DNA of 64,000 bases. Source: Paragorgia papillata (lineage: Eukaryota > Cnidaria > Anthozoa > Scleralcyonacea > Coralliidae). This document shows, piece after piece, positions 13,401 to 21,915 of the stretch. The DNA lies in contig JAWNZC010000469.1 in assembly GCA_035771165.1 (NCBI GenBank), forward strand, positions 1,605,001 to 1,669,000. Reading direction: 5' to 3'. A program made the translations under genes and the position numbers. Each line of letters opens with the position of its first letter. The first letter of the stretch is position 1. The notes below the pieces were generated by a model. It searched no databases and was not told the origin of the DNA. It was given only the letters and a program-made list of their open reading frames with translations.

Positions 13401-16400
13401 CACCGAAATTGTAAGACTGTTCACAAGTGTGTTGTGGCATTGCCATTTGCCAATTTAGAATTTTGGACTTTCCAGCGTCCTTCCCTCTGTGGCCTCTTAT
13501 GGTGAAGAGGTGAGAAAACCTTGGGTGGAGTGAGCAATCTCGGGTGGAGTGGGCAATCTTGGGTGGAGTGGGCAATCTCGGGTGGAGTGGGCAATCTCGG
13601 GTGGAGTGGGCAATCTCGAGTGGAGTGGGCAATCTCTGGTGGAGTGAGCAATCTTGGGTGGAGTGGGCAATCTTGGGTGGAGTGGGCAATCTCGGGTGGA
13701 GTGGGCAACCACTACCACTTATCTCATCTCTACTGTAGAAAGCAATACAACTTCCTAGCCAAGGTCTTTTCCCTGCTATCTCTATTTCCACCTCTGCACT
13801 GAGAAAATCACAGCCACAAATACTGGTATGATCTTTTTGCAGCGATGGGAGTAGTGATAGCTTCCTGACCCAGTTCGTTTGGTCTGAAGTGATGAATAGT
13901 CTTCAAACGTGTTTTGTGGAGCTTGAGCATAAACTTTGAGAGGTTTATTAGGGGCCATGAAACTTGCACCTTCTGCCGTGGATGCAATAACCTGCATAGA
14001 ATTTTTTGTGACAGAGGGTGATGCAATATAAGTGATATCGTGAGTATTAGTGGCTGCACCATGAAGACACGTGCACCATCTGCCGTGGATGCAATAACCT
14101 GTATAGAATATTTTTATGTCAGAGCGTGATGCACCATAGGTGATATCGTGAGTAGTAATGACTGCACCATGAAACTTGCACCATCTGCCTTGGATGCAAT
14201 AACCTGCATAGAATGTTTTTATGACAGAGCGTGATGCATAATAGGTTTCCAGTCACCTGATGCAATAACCTGTCTAGAATATTTCTTTGTCAGAGCGTGA
14301 TGCACCATAGGTGATACCGTGAGTAGTAATGACTGCACCATGAAACTTGCACCATCTGCCTTGGATGCAATAACCTGCATAGAATGTTTTTATCACAGAG
14401 CGTGATGCACCATCGGTGATACCGCATGTAGTAATGACTGCACCATGAAACTTGCACCATCTGCCTGGGATGCAATAACCTACATAGAATGTTTTTATGA
14501 CAGAGCGTGATGCATAATAGGTTTCCAGTCACCTGATGCAATAACCTGTCTAGAATATTTTTATGTCAATGCGTGATGCACCATAGGTGATACCGCGAGT
14601 AGTAATGACTGCACCATGAAACTGGCACCATCTGCCGTGGATGCAATAACCTGCATAGAATGTTTTTATGACAGAGCGTGATGCATAATAGGTTTCCAGT
14701 CACCTGATGCAATAACCTGTCTAGAATATTTTTATGTCAGAGCGTGATGCACCATCGGTGATACCGTGAGTAGTAATGACTGCACCATGAAACTTGCACC
14801 ATCTGCCTTGGATGCAATAACCTGTCTAGAATTTTTTGTGGCAGAGCGTGATGCACCATCGGTGATACCGCAAATAATGATTGGCTCCTAGAATCTTGAA
14901 AAGTGGTCACTCTTGTTCTGTATACACGTTAGAAACATTTTCTGATCAGACCATTTCGTGGACCCACTGGTTTTCTCCAGTAATAATCAATTTAATTGTT
15001 ACTAATCTTTCACAAGTTCAACATAGGTCGCCTGGGAAGAATCACTAGTAGAGAAAAGATCTTGGATATTAAGTTGAATTGCTTTCTATAGTAGAGTTGG
15101 AATTTGTGTTATTCCCTTTTCTGTCCTTGTCCTTAGTCCTCACTGTAACCATGCAAATAACCGGTTGGTGGTTAATATATGCATGTCGTTTTCCGATATG
15201 GTATTCGTAAAGGTGTTGGTATTCGTAAAGGTATTGGTATTCGTAAAGGTGTTGGTATTCGTAAAGGTATTTGTATTCGTAAAGGTGTTGGTATTCGTAA
15301 AGGTGTTGGTATTCGTAAAGGTGTTGGTATTCGTAAAGGTATTGGTATTCGTAAAGGTGTTGGTATTCGTAAAGGTATTTGTATTCGTAAAGGTGTTGGT
15401 ATTCGTAAAGGTATTGGTATTCGTAAAGGTGTTGGTATTCGTAAAGGTATTGGTATTCGTAAATGAGTTTGAGTGTTAACATCCACTAGGGATCCAAACC
15501 AGTGCTGGATTTAGGACAGGGCGGACTGGGCGGTTGCCCAGGGCCCCCCACAAAATAATGTTTAAGGGGGGGCCTGCACAAAAATGTCTTGAAAGTTGAA
15601 AAAATAGGTGTTGGAATGAAAAAAATCTTGAGAGCCCAAAATATGAGTCAAAAACAAGACAAAAGATATATGGATGATATATAGGGTCACTTCTAAAAGT
15701 GTATACTATGACGATTATGACAGATTAATGGATGGAGTTGACAAGTTGTTATTGTAAACCTGATTCAGTGTGGGAGTTGTGACTTCGAAGTTATATTAGT
15801 TCGTAAAGCAAAATTATCTCGTGTCTTTACCGATGAAAGCCTAATTCTGGGGAAAATATACTGATAGATCTCTTAGCATACATTCAGAAATAGAATTGAT
15901 ATATTGTGCTGGTCAGTGACCGGTCAGTGACCGCCCAGGGGCCTCCACAGTCCTAAATCCGGTGCTGATCCAAACACAAAAAAACATGATGAAAGCACTG
16001 AAGGCTTCGATGGTTTCGAGGGTTTGGATTCTCCTGATGAAACACGATAAACGAGTTGTTGATATAGCATCTCAATCGAGCAGTTTCAATTGAAAAAGAC
16101 AATTAAAATAAACCCTTGTGAGATTTTATTCATGAGTGTGTGTAAAATTTATTCATACAGCAAACTTGTTTATTTTGCATAGATAATTAAGATCTTAAGA
16201 ATTAGATGAACACCGGTTTTCATCTAATATCTTGGGCTTTACTGGAGTATCCAACTTCAATCAGGTGATTGAATGAACTATTGTAATTGGCTGATTATCT
16301 CATGAATTATTAATAATATACATACGTCTGCAGCAGTGCTAGCTAATTGCTGCCAAGTGTACAAAATTCTCAAATTAATCAAAAAGATTTATCAACTTAC

Positions 16401-17144
16401 CAAATTTGAAGACGAATCTTTATATTATCAATATTTTTTAAAACATTAACAAAATCAATACCTATTAACATATTAAAATGATAAATAAACATTATATAAT
16501 TTATTATATATCGAATAATTATAAGGAATATCACAGCTTGAGGGAAATTAGCGATTAAATTTCCGGCAGCCGAGGGAAGGTTTGTGAAAGTCCAAGGGCT
16601 GCAGGCCCGAGGACTTTTACAAATCTTCCCGAGGCAAAGGGGAAATTTAATCTCTAATTTCCCAAAAAGTCATGTTATTAGTTTGTAATATTTATTGATC
16701 GCCGAGGAAAACTTTGAGAATCTTACTGACAGGAAATTTACATGGTTGATCAGAGAAGTTGCATCTAATTTTCCCGTGCATGTTGATGAGGGAAAATATA
16801 TGCAAGCGGGAAATTTAGAAGAAGACAAAGGATTTCTTTGTCTTCTAATTTTCCCTCATCAACATGCACGGGAAAATTAGAAGACAAAGGAAAAATTTCC
16901 CTCTTGCATGAGCGATGAGGGAAATACGAGGTTTACATTCCCTCGGAGAACAAAATAATCCAAGGCGATCATGGTATTTAATAGTTTAATAAAAATGTCC
17001 ATTACCTATTGTGGTGAGAAGTGATGTGGGTAGTTCCTCGTTAGGTTTAGAAAATATACGAATTAATGAAGTCTTGCCAACTGTTGATTCACCAACTACA
17101 AGAACTTTATACCTAATGTCAAAATCTTTCTTTACTGTGGTCAT
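1431..17144 (-). CDS. Rab-family small GTPase, split gene with seven readable exons
   Basis: Membrane-trafficking GTPase. Exons on the minus strand: 17144-17006, 16461-16401, 5686-5626, 5542-5465, 4148-4059, 3952-3887 and 1583-1431, all with GT-AG borders and compatible phases. Visible motifs in order: P-loop GESTVGKT (residues ~18-25), switch I TTIGIDF, WDTAGQERF across an exon join, VYDITNEETF, GNKTDL (NKxD base recognition) and ETSAK. The C-terminus ends SCCGS before the stop, with a cysteine pair suited to geranylgeranylation. Start: ATG at 17144, eight residues before the first beta strand. The helix normally found after ETSAK (AFxxLAxxI) is missing, so one small exon between 1,584 and 3,886 was probably not recognised. 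The seven exons give 215 aa, and the full protein would be about 230. Subfamily not assigned. Introns are loaded with repeats: the intron at 4149-5464 is almost entirely minisatellite. Confidence 0.9.
1741..2215 (-). pseudogene. C-terminal fragment of a LINE reverse-transcriptase ORF, decayed
   Basis: Two adjacent minus-strand reading frames (2209-1949 and 1941-1741) join into the kind of C-terminal tail seen in cnidarian non-LTR retrotransposons. The first ends FKHRQALTKLRISAH. The next frame carries GNEQHLLMSCRNTKFADLR, a zinc-knuckle-like stretch, and stops shortly after. Stops and a frame shift lie between them, with an ETGRY word still visible. The fragment sits in the last readable intron of the Rab gene and is not part of it. 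Family assignment is from pattern only. Confidence 0.5.
2400..2520. repeat. Short inverted repeat (MITE-like)
   Basis: ATTATAAATTCATAGGGATT near 2,415 is answered by AATCTCTATGAATTTATAAT near 2,487 on the same strand, giving an imperfect hairpin about 100 bp long inside the Rab intron. No coding capacity was seen. Confidence 0.45.
3170..3837. mobile_element. Foldback element of 668 bp flanked by TTAA
   Basis: The two halves are near-complete inverted copies, with arms of about 300 bp around a ~65-bp A/T-rich centre near 3,475-3,540. The termini are GGTGGCTC on the left and GAGCCACCC on the right, each bordered by TTAA (3166-3169 and 3838-3841). TTAA target duplication is typical of piggyBac- or Kolobok-type cut-and-paste transposition. 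No ORF. It lies in the Rab intron, so the pre-mRNA could form a very long hairpin. Confidence 0.8.
4175..5440. repeat. 17-bp minisatellite (ACCACACCACAGACAAC)n, about 1.26 kb
   Basis: Dozens of units of ACCACACCACAGACAAC, with frequent 5-bp (ACACC) indels and GATAAC or AATACC variants, fill the Rab intron between exons 5465-5542 and 4059-4148. Because 17 is not a multiple of 3 and the minus strand of the unit has no stop, all three minus frames stay open and encode the same Cys/Val/Trp-rich word. That explains the long 469-, 430-, 235- and 152-aa ORFs, which are not genes. Confidence 0.95.
5753..5945. repeat. Dispersed copy of the GATGCAATAACCTG repeat
   Basis: One and a half units of the ~115-bp repeat that forms the array at 13,955-14,875 (words GATGCAATAACCTG, CAGAGCGTGATGCACCAT, GGTGATACCGTGAG). 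It belongs to the left copy of a duplicated segment. The copy is interrupted at 5945 by the element at 5946-6483 and resumes at 6493. Confidence 0.75.
5946..6483. mobile_element. 538-bp TIR element with a 9-bp target duplication
   Basis: The left end CAGCCTGGTTCCCAGGCCTC pairs with the reverse complement of the right end (CAGACTAGTTCCTAGTCCTC). Both sides carry GGTGATACC (5937-5945 and 6484-6492). The related segment at 14,860-14,880 reads GGTGATACC once, followed by GCAAATAATG, and is the empty site. A 9-bp duplication fits Mutator-like elements; a hAT element with 8 bp is the alternative. No transposase ORF is present. Confidence 0.85.
6493..6817. repeat. Left copy of a duplicated segment (partner 14,868-15,190)
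   Basis: About 325 bp from GCAAATAATGATTGG to the start of the 18-bp minisatellite are nearly identical to 14,868-15,190. The match includes AACCGGTTGGTGGTTA and GCATGTCGTTTTCCGATATG immediately before the array. Both copies therefore carry the same order: 115-bp repeat, unique link, 18-bp minisatellite. No gene is seen in it. Confidence 0.85.
6818..7256. repeat. 18-bp minisatellite (GTATTCGTAAAGGTGTTG)n
   Basis: About 24 units of 18 bp with TTCGT/TTTGT and GTGTTG/GTATTG variants, including a few 12-bp short units. Because 18 is divisible by 3, the array keeps several frames open on both strands, giving spurious 180-220-aa ORFs with FVKVLV, RKGIGI or NTNTFT repeats. It is an Rab-intron repeat. 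Confidence 0.95.
7570..7765. repeat. Degenerate tandem repeat carrying seven TGACGTCA palindromes
   Basis: Units like ACTGACGTCACATATG recur with drift. Seven perfect TGACGTCA octamers (the CRE/ATF consensus) are present. The repeat lies in the second Rab intron, far from the promoter. It is either a neutral minisatellite or an intronic CREB/ATF binding cluster; the sequence cannot decide. Confidence 0.7.
7941..8184. mobile_element. 244-bp MITE with 8-bp target duplication
   Basis: The terminal inverted repeat CATAGAGACCATATAAATAC and its complement near 8,165-8,184 run about 32 bp with one difference. Flanks are GAATGGCC (7933-7940) and GAATAGCC (8185-8192), a 7/8 match, as expected for an old hAT-type insertion. 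Non-coding. Confidence 0.75.
8392..8897. mobile_element. 506-bp MITE with TTAA target duplication (AGGGTATTGGCAATAAA family)
   Basis: The TIR AGGGTATTGGCAATAAAAAT and its complement extend about 70 bp inward and end at TTAA on both sides (8388-8391, 8898-8901). The interior contains GCAGGGTAAAGTGAAATTTT and a complementary half. A relative sits at 31,335-31,672 and a truncated one at 28,750-28,957. Confidence 0.8.
8902..9236. other. Rab-intron sequence, no gene recognised
   Basis: A/T-rich unique-looking intronic sequence between a MITE and a short tandem repeat. No ORF above noise, no splice-bounded exon and no RNA gene could be supported. Confidence 0.5.
9237..9460. repeat. Two short tandem repeats (TTAACCCTGGCACT)n and (CTCCGAACCTTGAAC)n
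   Basis: Three to four copies of a 14-bp unit at 9,237-9,290 are followed by about eight degenerate copies of a ~13-15-bp unit at 9,316-9,455. The second gives an RRLKVPRLK-type ORF on the minus strand, which is a repeat artefact. Confidence 0.75.
9461..10390. other. Rab-intron stretch, no supported gene
   Basis: Contains a 15-bp direct repeat (AAAATCTCATTGGCTGCC twice near 9,560-9,608) and a GC-rich patch near 9,780-9,830. ORFs are short and unrecognised. Nothing beyond intronic sequence is claimed. Confidence 0.4.
10405..10729. mobile_element. Decayed hAT-type element with internal GGGGGTGG repeats
   Basis: The right end is the complement of CAGGGGTGTAGCAAGGGGTG, a terminus style common in hAT MITEs. 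The interior holds GGGGGTCCTGGGGCATGCC followed by a CTGAAATAGGATTTCCTG-like stretch, as in the hAT-like elements at 42,076 and 47,819. A ~13-bp GGTGGGGTATTCGG repeat lies near 10,595-10,710. The left end is eroded. Confidence 0.5.
11122..11222. repeat. (GGAGT)n pentanucleotide repeat
   Basis: About 20 units of GGAGT with GGAGG and AGAGT variants. A second patch of the same repeat occurs at 12,130-12,245. Between them (11,223-12,130) no gene is seen. Confidence 0.9.
12130..12245. repeat. (GGAGT)n / (TAGAG)n pentanucleotide repeat
   Basis: Units of GGAGT, AGAGT and TAGAG in tandem, the same family as the array at 11,122. The short plus-strand ORFs immediately after it (12,262-12,508) do not resemble a known family and are not called. 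Confidence 0.85.
12605..12735. repeat. Hairpin-forming inverted repeat
   Basis: GGTCTTTACGGTAAAATATT near 12,618 is complemented by AATATTTTACCGTGAAGACC near 12,698, with further pairing of GACCGAGCGATAGCGAGG-type sequence toward the centre. A ~130-bp near-palindrome typical of a MITE, in the Rab intron. Confidence 0.7.
13519..13712. repeat. 19-bp minisatellite (GGGTGGAGTGGGCAATCTC)n
   Basis: About ten units of GGGTGGAGTGGGCAATCTC with small changes. Overlapping ORFs on both strands with HSTRDCPLHPRLPTPP- or LGWSGQS-type repeats come from this array and are not genes. Confidence 0.95.
13955..14867. repeat. Complex tandem array of a ~115-bp unit
   Basis: Repeated blocks contain GATGCAATAACCTG, TAGAATATTTTTATGTCAGA, GCGTGATGCACCATAGGTGA and GACTGCACCATGAAACTTGC. 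A second block type (GCATAATAGGTTTCCAGTC) alternates, giving a higher-order arrangement. One and a half units recur at 5,753-5,945 beside the other 18-bp array. Confidence 0.85.
14868..15190. repeat. Right copy of the duplicated segment (partner 6,493-6,817)
   Basis: Nearly identical to 6,493-6,817 and followed by the same 18-bp minisatellite. The left boundary is the empty site of the 9-bp-duplication element (GGTGATACC once). Confidence 0.85.
15191..15465. repeat. 18-bp minisatellite (GTATTCGTAAAGGTGTTG)n, second array
   Basis: About 15 units of the same 18-bp repeat as 6,818-7,256, more homogeneous than the first array. Its ORFs on both strands are artefacts. Confidence 0.95.
15500..15967. 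mobile_element. 468-bp hAT-type MITE with perfect 8-bp target duplication
   Basis: Termini CAGTGCTGGATTTAGGAC and the complement CAGCACCGGATTTAGGAC, flanked by ATCCAAAC on each side (15,492-15,499 and 15,968-15,975). The interior starts with a GC-rich GGGCGGACTGGGCGG stretch whose complement lies near the right end. No transposase. Confidence 0.9.
16540..16980. repeat. Pair of inverted-repeat hairpins around GGGAAAATTAGA words
   Basis: First hairpin: GGGAAATTAGCGATTAAATT at 16,540 against AATTTAATCTCTAATTTCCC at 16,643. Second: AATTTTCCCGTGCATGTTGA near 16,770 against TCAACATGCACGGGAAAATT near 16,858, with the arms matching almost perfectly. The flanking GATCGCC near 16,698 and GGCGATC near 16,962 also mirror each other, so the second hairpin is probably the centre of one MITE. 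It lies in the first Rab intron between exons 1 and 2. Confidence 0.65.
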
Positions 17145-17219
17145 TGTACTACAAACACAAAGATATTAATTGATTGAAGTAATTTAATAATGTACAATTA
17201 TGGGTTGCTTGAACTTTAA

Positions 17220-17521
17220 AGGTGATGTCCAGTTCGTTCTGCGCATGTACGAAACTAATGTTTACATCTCTATTCACAAAAAAATATACTAATACCTTAC
17301 TCAAGATTGTAAGCTTTTCTTGGTTCCCATTCATTACTTGTACCCAAAACAAAACATTTTCAGGAGAAATCCGAGGAGATATCCTCACCGAATCACTTGG
17401 TTTTCTGCCATGTTGTTCCTAATGGTTTACATTGAGCTGAGTACTTCATGTAATTGTCTACGAATGTCATGTTTTTGGGACCAACGTTGCCGTCATGTGC
17501 AGAACGGACGGTATGTCACCT
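17220..17521. mobile_element. 302-bp TTAA-flanked MITE just upstream of the Rab start
   Basis: AGGTGATGTCCAGTTCGTTC on the left is complemented by GAACGGACGGTATGTCACCT on the right. TTAA borders both ends (17,216-17,219 and 17,522-17,525). It begins only ~70 bp upstream of the Rab ATG and may overlap its promoter or 5' UTR. Confidence 0.75.
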
Positions 17522-17525
17522 TTAA

Positions 17526-19150
17526 CCTTTCATTCTCAATGGTGCCATTTGACACTTTTTATTTTTACTCGGGCTACCTATGGTAGAACGAGTCTAGGTT
17601 TCGGCTCCGTTATTATTTTTTTGTCTATGTTTCGAAATGGCAATCATTACGTCATCCCGTCAGGCTTTGCGAAACTGATGCGTGCTAAAATTTCATACGT
17701 TCTTTCTATAAATCTTCGCTTTCCTGATGTCTGATCAAGTTGTTTGAAGTGAAGTGTTCTTTCTTGGACATGTTCAGTGTGTTCACAGACGTAGTTATTG
17801 TTCAGTAATTTCGCTGGCAGGTATCTTGTACAATCGCTGATTAAACATGATCGTGCTGTGTTGATATTTAACACCCGAAGGGACTCGACATATGAACGCT
17901 GTGTGGAAATATTACCTTAAATACAGGCAATAGTGTTTTGTGTATTGCGAATTGTGTTTTCTATCGGAGAATTAGATAGTGCTTTGACTATTTTCGGTGA
18001 CGAATGACGTTTAGACTTTTATCAGTAATCTTGCTGACAAAGTTTGTCCATGAAGACAGAATAGACGAAGTTATTACAGACGCGAAGAAATGCCGTGTTG
18101 ACATCAGTACCTAGCCTAGGAAGTTTGACTTGAGGACTAGAGACACAAGAAAGGGCCACAGTATATCAAAGAACATATACGTACTGTTTACCTAGTAACG
18201 GCATTCTCCTTGTTTGAATAGCTTTACCTTTTGCAAGTGACCGAGTTATAGTTGATCAGTTAAAGCGGCTGACAATTGTCTCCATCATAAACATCAAACA
18301 TGCTTACAAAGACTTTACAATGTTTACAACTGAACACGCCGGCGATCGCGGATTCGCGGTAGAGCTAGTACGTAAAAGATGACGAGCTATTTCAAAACAG
18401 GTTGGCCCTGGCCTTGCTGCTTTATAGTCCGACAACTACAAAATGCAAGTATAATAATAAGCACCGAATAGAGCAAATACCGGTAAGATATCAATTGTGA
18501 ACTGGTTCAGTGCATGTCTAGATATCGCGTGGGTGTCGCGTGTCGTATTACATTTGGAAACGCGTGTTTCAAAACATGTTTAAATATTTTCTGTTTGTCC
18601 AAATTTAAATAAATTCTATATCAAAATGATCGTTTGATTCTGCCGAATCCGACACTATAGGTTTTGTCTACTAAATATATTTATAGATTCGTTGTTTAAT
18701 TTTCAGAAAAACGGCCTTGTTTACATTTATATTACATTAGCAAACCTTCGGCACTTCCTACACCGCTGCAGTTCATATAAGACCATAGATTCTATTTGTG
18801 AAAATCTATGCAATTATGCATTGCCATTGTCATGTAGTCTTGCTAGAGTACGCACAGGCTACGCGAAGCTTTCAGAAATCAGTAGCCCGAGTGAACGCCT
18901 GAGCAGGCGTCTTGTTTACTTTAATGCTGGACGATTTTACTTGTCAAGGGAAGACCCTCTGACATGGTGGGAGTACTTAGCCTGCATGCAGACGCACCCT
19001 TCCCTGTGAACTAAAGGATTAATAATTAATACGATTCACACATTATCCAATATTAATATCCAATTCACACATCTATTTGTTCAGATTTATCAACAATCTT
19101 TAAGATAAAGTCAATGGTTTGAACCCAGGAGTGTTATAACATGTTTGAGA
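17526..19150. other. Intergenic region upstream of the Rab gene, no gene recognised
   Basis: A dispersed repeat lies at about 17,565-17,690 (words ACTCGGGCTACCTATGGTAG and CATCCCGTCAGGCTTTGCGA) and recurs at 39,786-39,955. A 105-aa plus-strand ORF at 18,692-19,009 resembles nothing known and has no splice or repeat support, so it is not called. Confidence 0.5.
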
Positions 19151-19154
19151 AAGT

Positions 19155-19925
19155 TGCTCGTCTAGGTACTTACAGTAGGGTACAGTAGTCTGGAGAAAGA
19201 TAAAGGACAAAAGGCTAAAGGACTAGGGGGCTAATCATCCTTACTTGCAGCCAGCGGCTGAATTGCGAAGGACGCAGATCAATGTGGCCGTGTCGAGGCA
19301 TTTCAAAGGTGCTCCAGGCAGCCGCCAACGACACAGTTCAGACCACGGATCACAGCTAAGATGTTAGGTGTTGATTTCATGGAGGGAGGAAAACTGTGGA
19401 GAACCTGGCAAAAAAACCCTCGAAGCACAGGAGAGATCAACTACAACTCTACTCACACAAGTCCAAGCCCAACAACGGGGTAATTCCCAAGAGGTCACCC
19501 ATCCAAGTACTAACCCCATCTACAGTACACACGTAAAAATCTCACAGCTTAATTGTTAACAGGATGTGTTCACAACAGGCTTGTAGCAAGGCTGTTAAGA
19601 GGTTGTAACAATGCTGTTCATTCAAGAAGCTGCTACAACCTTGTTAGCATCAACCTGTTAACAACTTGTTAAGGAACAGGTTGTTGGAACAACTTGTCAT
19701 CAGTCTGTTGAGTCATCAGCCTTGTTACAAGTTGTCAACAACCTGTTACAGACATGTTAACAGACTGGGACAGCCAGTGCGAATACATGACGGTGACAGC
19801 CTGTTGAACAGCCTAATGTAACAACTTGCTTGCAGGTATGTAACAGCTTGCGCGTTTTTACGTGTGTAACTGGGCTTAACTTTTTGGTGAGAGGCAGCGC
19901 ACTAACAGCACATGTGAGTGACGTT
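19155..19925 (-). mobile_element. 5S-rRNA-derived SINE, split by a MITE
   Basis: Minus-strand head TTAAGCCCAGTT...GGGGTTAGTACTTGGATGGGTGACC matches the internal promoter region of 5S rRNA (box A, intermediate element, box C). It is followed by the same tail as the SINEs at 21,150-21,370 and 31,676-31,965 (CTTCGAGGGTTTTT, TCCCTCC). The head is split by the MITE at 19,523-19,866, so this copy must be inactive. The family resembles SINE3-class elements. Confidence 0.7.
19523..19866. mobile_element. 344-bp MITE with TA target duplication, inserted in a SINE
   Basis: Left end CAGTACACACGTAAAAA, right end TTTTTACGTGTG, with TA on each side (19,521-19,522 and 19,867-19,868). The interior is full of GTTGTAACAAC-type words. 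The two other 5S-SINE copies give the uninterrupted sequence (CCCCGTCCAACTGGGC). TA duplication points to a Tc1/mariner-type source. Related to 1-470. Confidence 0.8.
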
Positions 19926-20287
19926 TTGACAGCCTCAGCGGTGGTCATCTTCAGAGTCAAGTGTCAAGACTACTCTAACCTAGATGAGCAACTTTCTCAA
20001 ACATGTTAATCTTTAAGATACAAGCTGTTTAAGCTGAAGAAATCAATCGGAAATTTATGTAAATCAGGATGAATTTGTCTCCGCAGATGTACGACATCTG
20101 ATTATTAAAACATTCATTTCTTTTGAATTTTCTTCATGAATTATTATCATTAATATTATTAATAATATTGATTACATCATAAAAATAATCAGCAATAATT
20201 TACATATACAGTACATGTATAAGAAATATGATTACCACATTACAATAATTTACATAATTATATAAGAATTTGATTACCACATCACAT

Positions 20288-20325
20288 TTCACTCTGACAA
20301 AGGGCCTTCGCTCGAAACGTTAGAC
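20288..20325 (+). ncRNA. Hammerhead-like motif (decayed)
   Basis: ACTCTGACAAAGGGCCTTCG then CTCGAAACGTTAG. This can be aligned to the hammerhead core CUGANGA, stem II, GAAA, then a self-complementary ACGU. The core base G8 is A here. The same motif recurs at 27,632, 30,222, 51,508, 60,354 and 32,221-32,250 (minus), each copy with a different core change. Assignment to Penelope-type or retrozyme-type hammerheads is inference. Confidence 0.3.
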
Positions 20326-20394
20326 TCCTACAGGGTTCAACATAGCGGCCGGCTATAGCCGGCATTTTCACGCCACTAGCCGGCTAGTGTATAC

Positions 20395-20640
20395 GTTTTA
20401 TAACGTAGCGTAACATCTTACAACGTGGCGTAATGTTATAGAACGTAGAAAATGTCTCACAACAAAGTGTGACGTCTTATAACGTAGCGTAATGTAACGT
20501 CGTTAAACATAGCTTATTAACGTCTTACAACACAGCGTGATGTTGTATAACATAGCTTTAATGACGTGTTATAACGTAGCGTAACATCTTAAAACGTAGT
20601 GTAACTTCCAATGTAGTGTAACGTCTCACAGCCTAGCGCG
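20395..20640. repeat. Degenerate tandem repeat with TAACGTAGCGTAACGTCTTA units
   Basis: About ten drifted units of roughly 20-25 bp built on AACGTAGCGTAACGTCTTA. Directly upstream is a small palindrome, GCCGGCTATAGCCGGC, near 20,348. No coding. Confidence 0.7.
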
Positions 20641-21144
20641 ACGTCTACAGTAAATGAGATTCTTTTTTGAATACGAGCTTATTAACTAAAACAATTCCTG
20701 GGTGGGCCTCTCATGGACTCACATAGCAGGCAAATAGCGTGTATATCAAAATAGCCGGTACCATAAATGTTAAGAAATGCTCTTAACTGTATAAACATTG
20801 TTGTTTAATATAAGAATGTAACTTTAAGATTAGTTATGACTGGATATTATTATGTATTATTATGACTATGCAACAAACTTCTTGTTACCATATATGGAAA
20901 CATATTTAGGTTAATCTGACCAATCATGATGTAACGAAGGAATGTGAAAGACACGCATTCAATGTAAATAATTCTTGTTATGCTTCCACAGTGTGCTTGT
21001 CGTGTTTTATAACTAGAAAACGATGACGACAACAACGAATTCAACAATTTACATAAGCACCTTCGAAAGTTCGAATTGTACCAAACTTATTACACGAGTG
21101 TTTGTATCAGGTTATGTATTACAGAGCAAAGTGAAAACAGGGAG

Positions 21145-21375
21145 CACGGATGACGTGTGCTGTTAGGGCGCTGCCTCTCACCAATAGTTAAGCCCAGTTG
21201 GACGGGGTTAGTACTTGGATGGATGGGTGACCGTCTGGGAACAGCCCCGTTCTCGAGACCCATGTGAGTAGACTTTAGTCGATGTGAGGCGGCTGTATTC
21301 GCAGGCTACGGTTTTCGTCCCTCCGTAAAATCAACGGCTAGGGCTTAGCTGGGATCCATGGTCTGAACTGTGTCG
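21145..21375 (+). mobile_element. 5S-rRNA-derived SINE
   Basis: GTTAAGCCCAGTTGGACGGG, then TTAGTACTTGGATGGATGGG and GACCGTCTGGGAA, follow the order of the 5S rRNA internal pol III promoter. The 5' part diverges from real 5S rRNA and a non-5S body follows (CCCTCCGTAAAATCAACGGC). It interrupts the upstream flank shared by TRIM genes A and B (compare 21,047-21,140 with 35,577-35,670), so it arrived after that flank was duplicated or was lost from B. Confidence 0.7.
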
Positions 21376-21915
21376 TATGGCGGCGCCTCTTTCTCATTTC
21401 AACAGTTTGCAAAGCTAACCAAAGCTATTTGTAATCGTTGGCTCGGAAATGCTCGTGACATCACAATAGCCCAACATATTCACCACGTGGTTTTCCAAGA
21501 GATTAATAATTTTGAAAATGCTAGAATTGATCAAAAGTGTAAACGCAACAGTAAAAATACTTTTCATGTGTCACCATGATGTATAAATGAGATTTAATTC
21601 GTTATGCAAGGAATTCACGTCAGTTTCGGCTGTTTTGCTCCTTGGCAAAAGCAAGCGATGTTCTCTAGTCTATATATTGTACTCCAGGCTGAGTGTATAT
21701 AGTTAAAAAGATGCAAATATAAACAGGAATATCTAAATAGAAAACCAATCACAGCAGGATATTTGATAGTTTACCAAGAATCGTATTACCATTTACTGAG
21801 AATTCAGAGACAACGACTTCCAACACTTTCGCTTTCCGTCGGCATTGCAGTTTAACTATAAACTGAGTATCAACACAAGAAACTACTACACTTTTTGAAG
21901 AAAACGTTGTCTACA

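Noticed and set aside
13123..13802. ORFs with STRDCPLHPRLPTPP or LGWSGQS repeats
   Set aside because: A 19-bp minisatellite read in several frames on both strands.
6818..15465. CRISPR-like arrays
   Set aside because: Units are contiguous tandem repeats without unique spacers, and the genome is eukaryotic.
18692..19009. 105-aa plus-strand ORF as a gene
   Set aside because: No recognised domain, no splice context, and composition typical of chance ORFs in this region.
21165..21255. A functional 5S rRNA gene
   Set aside because: Only the internal promoter-like part matches. The 5' third diverges and the sequence continues into a shared SINE body.
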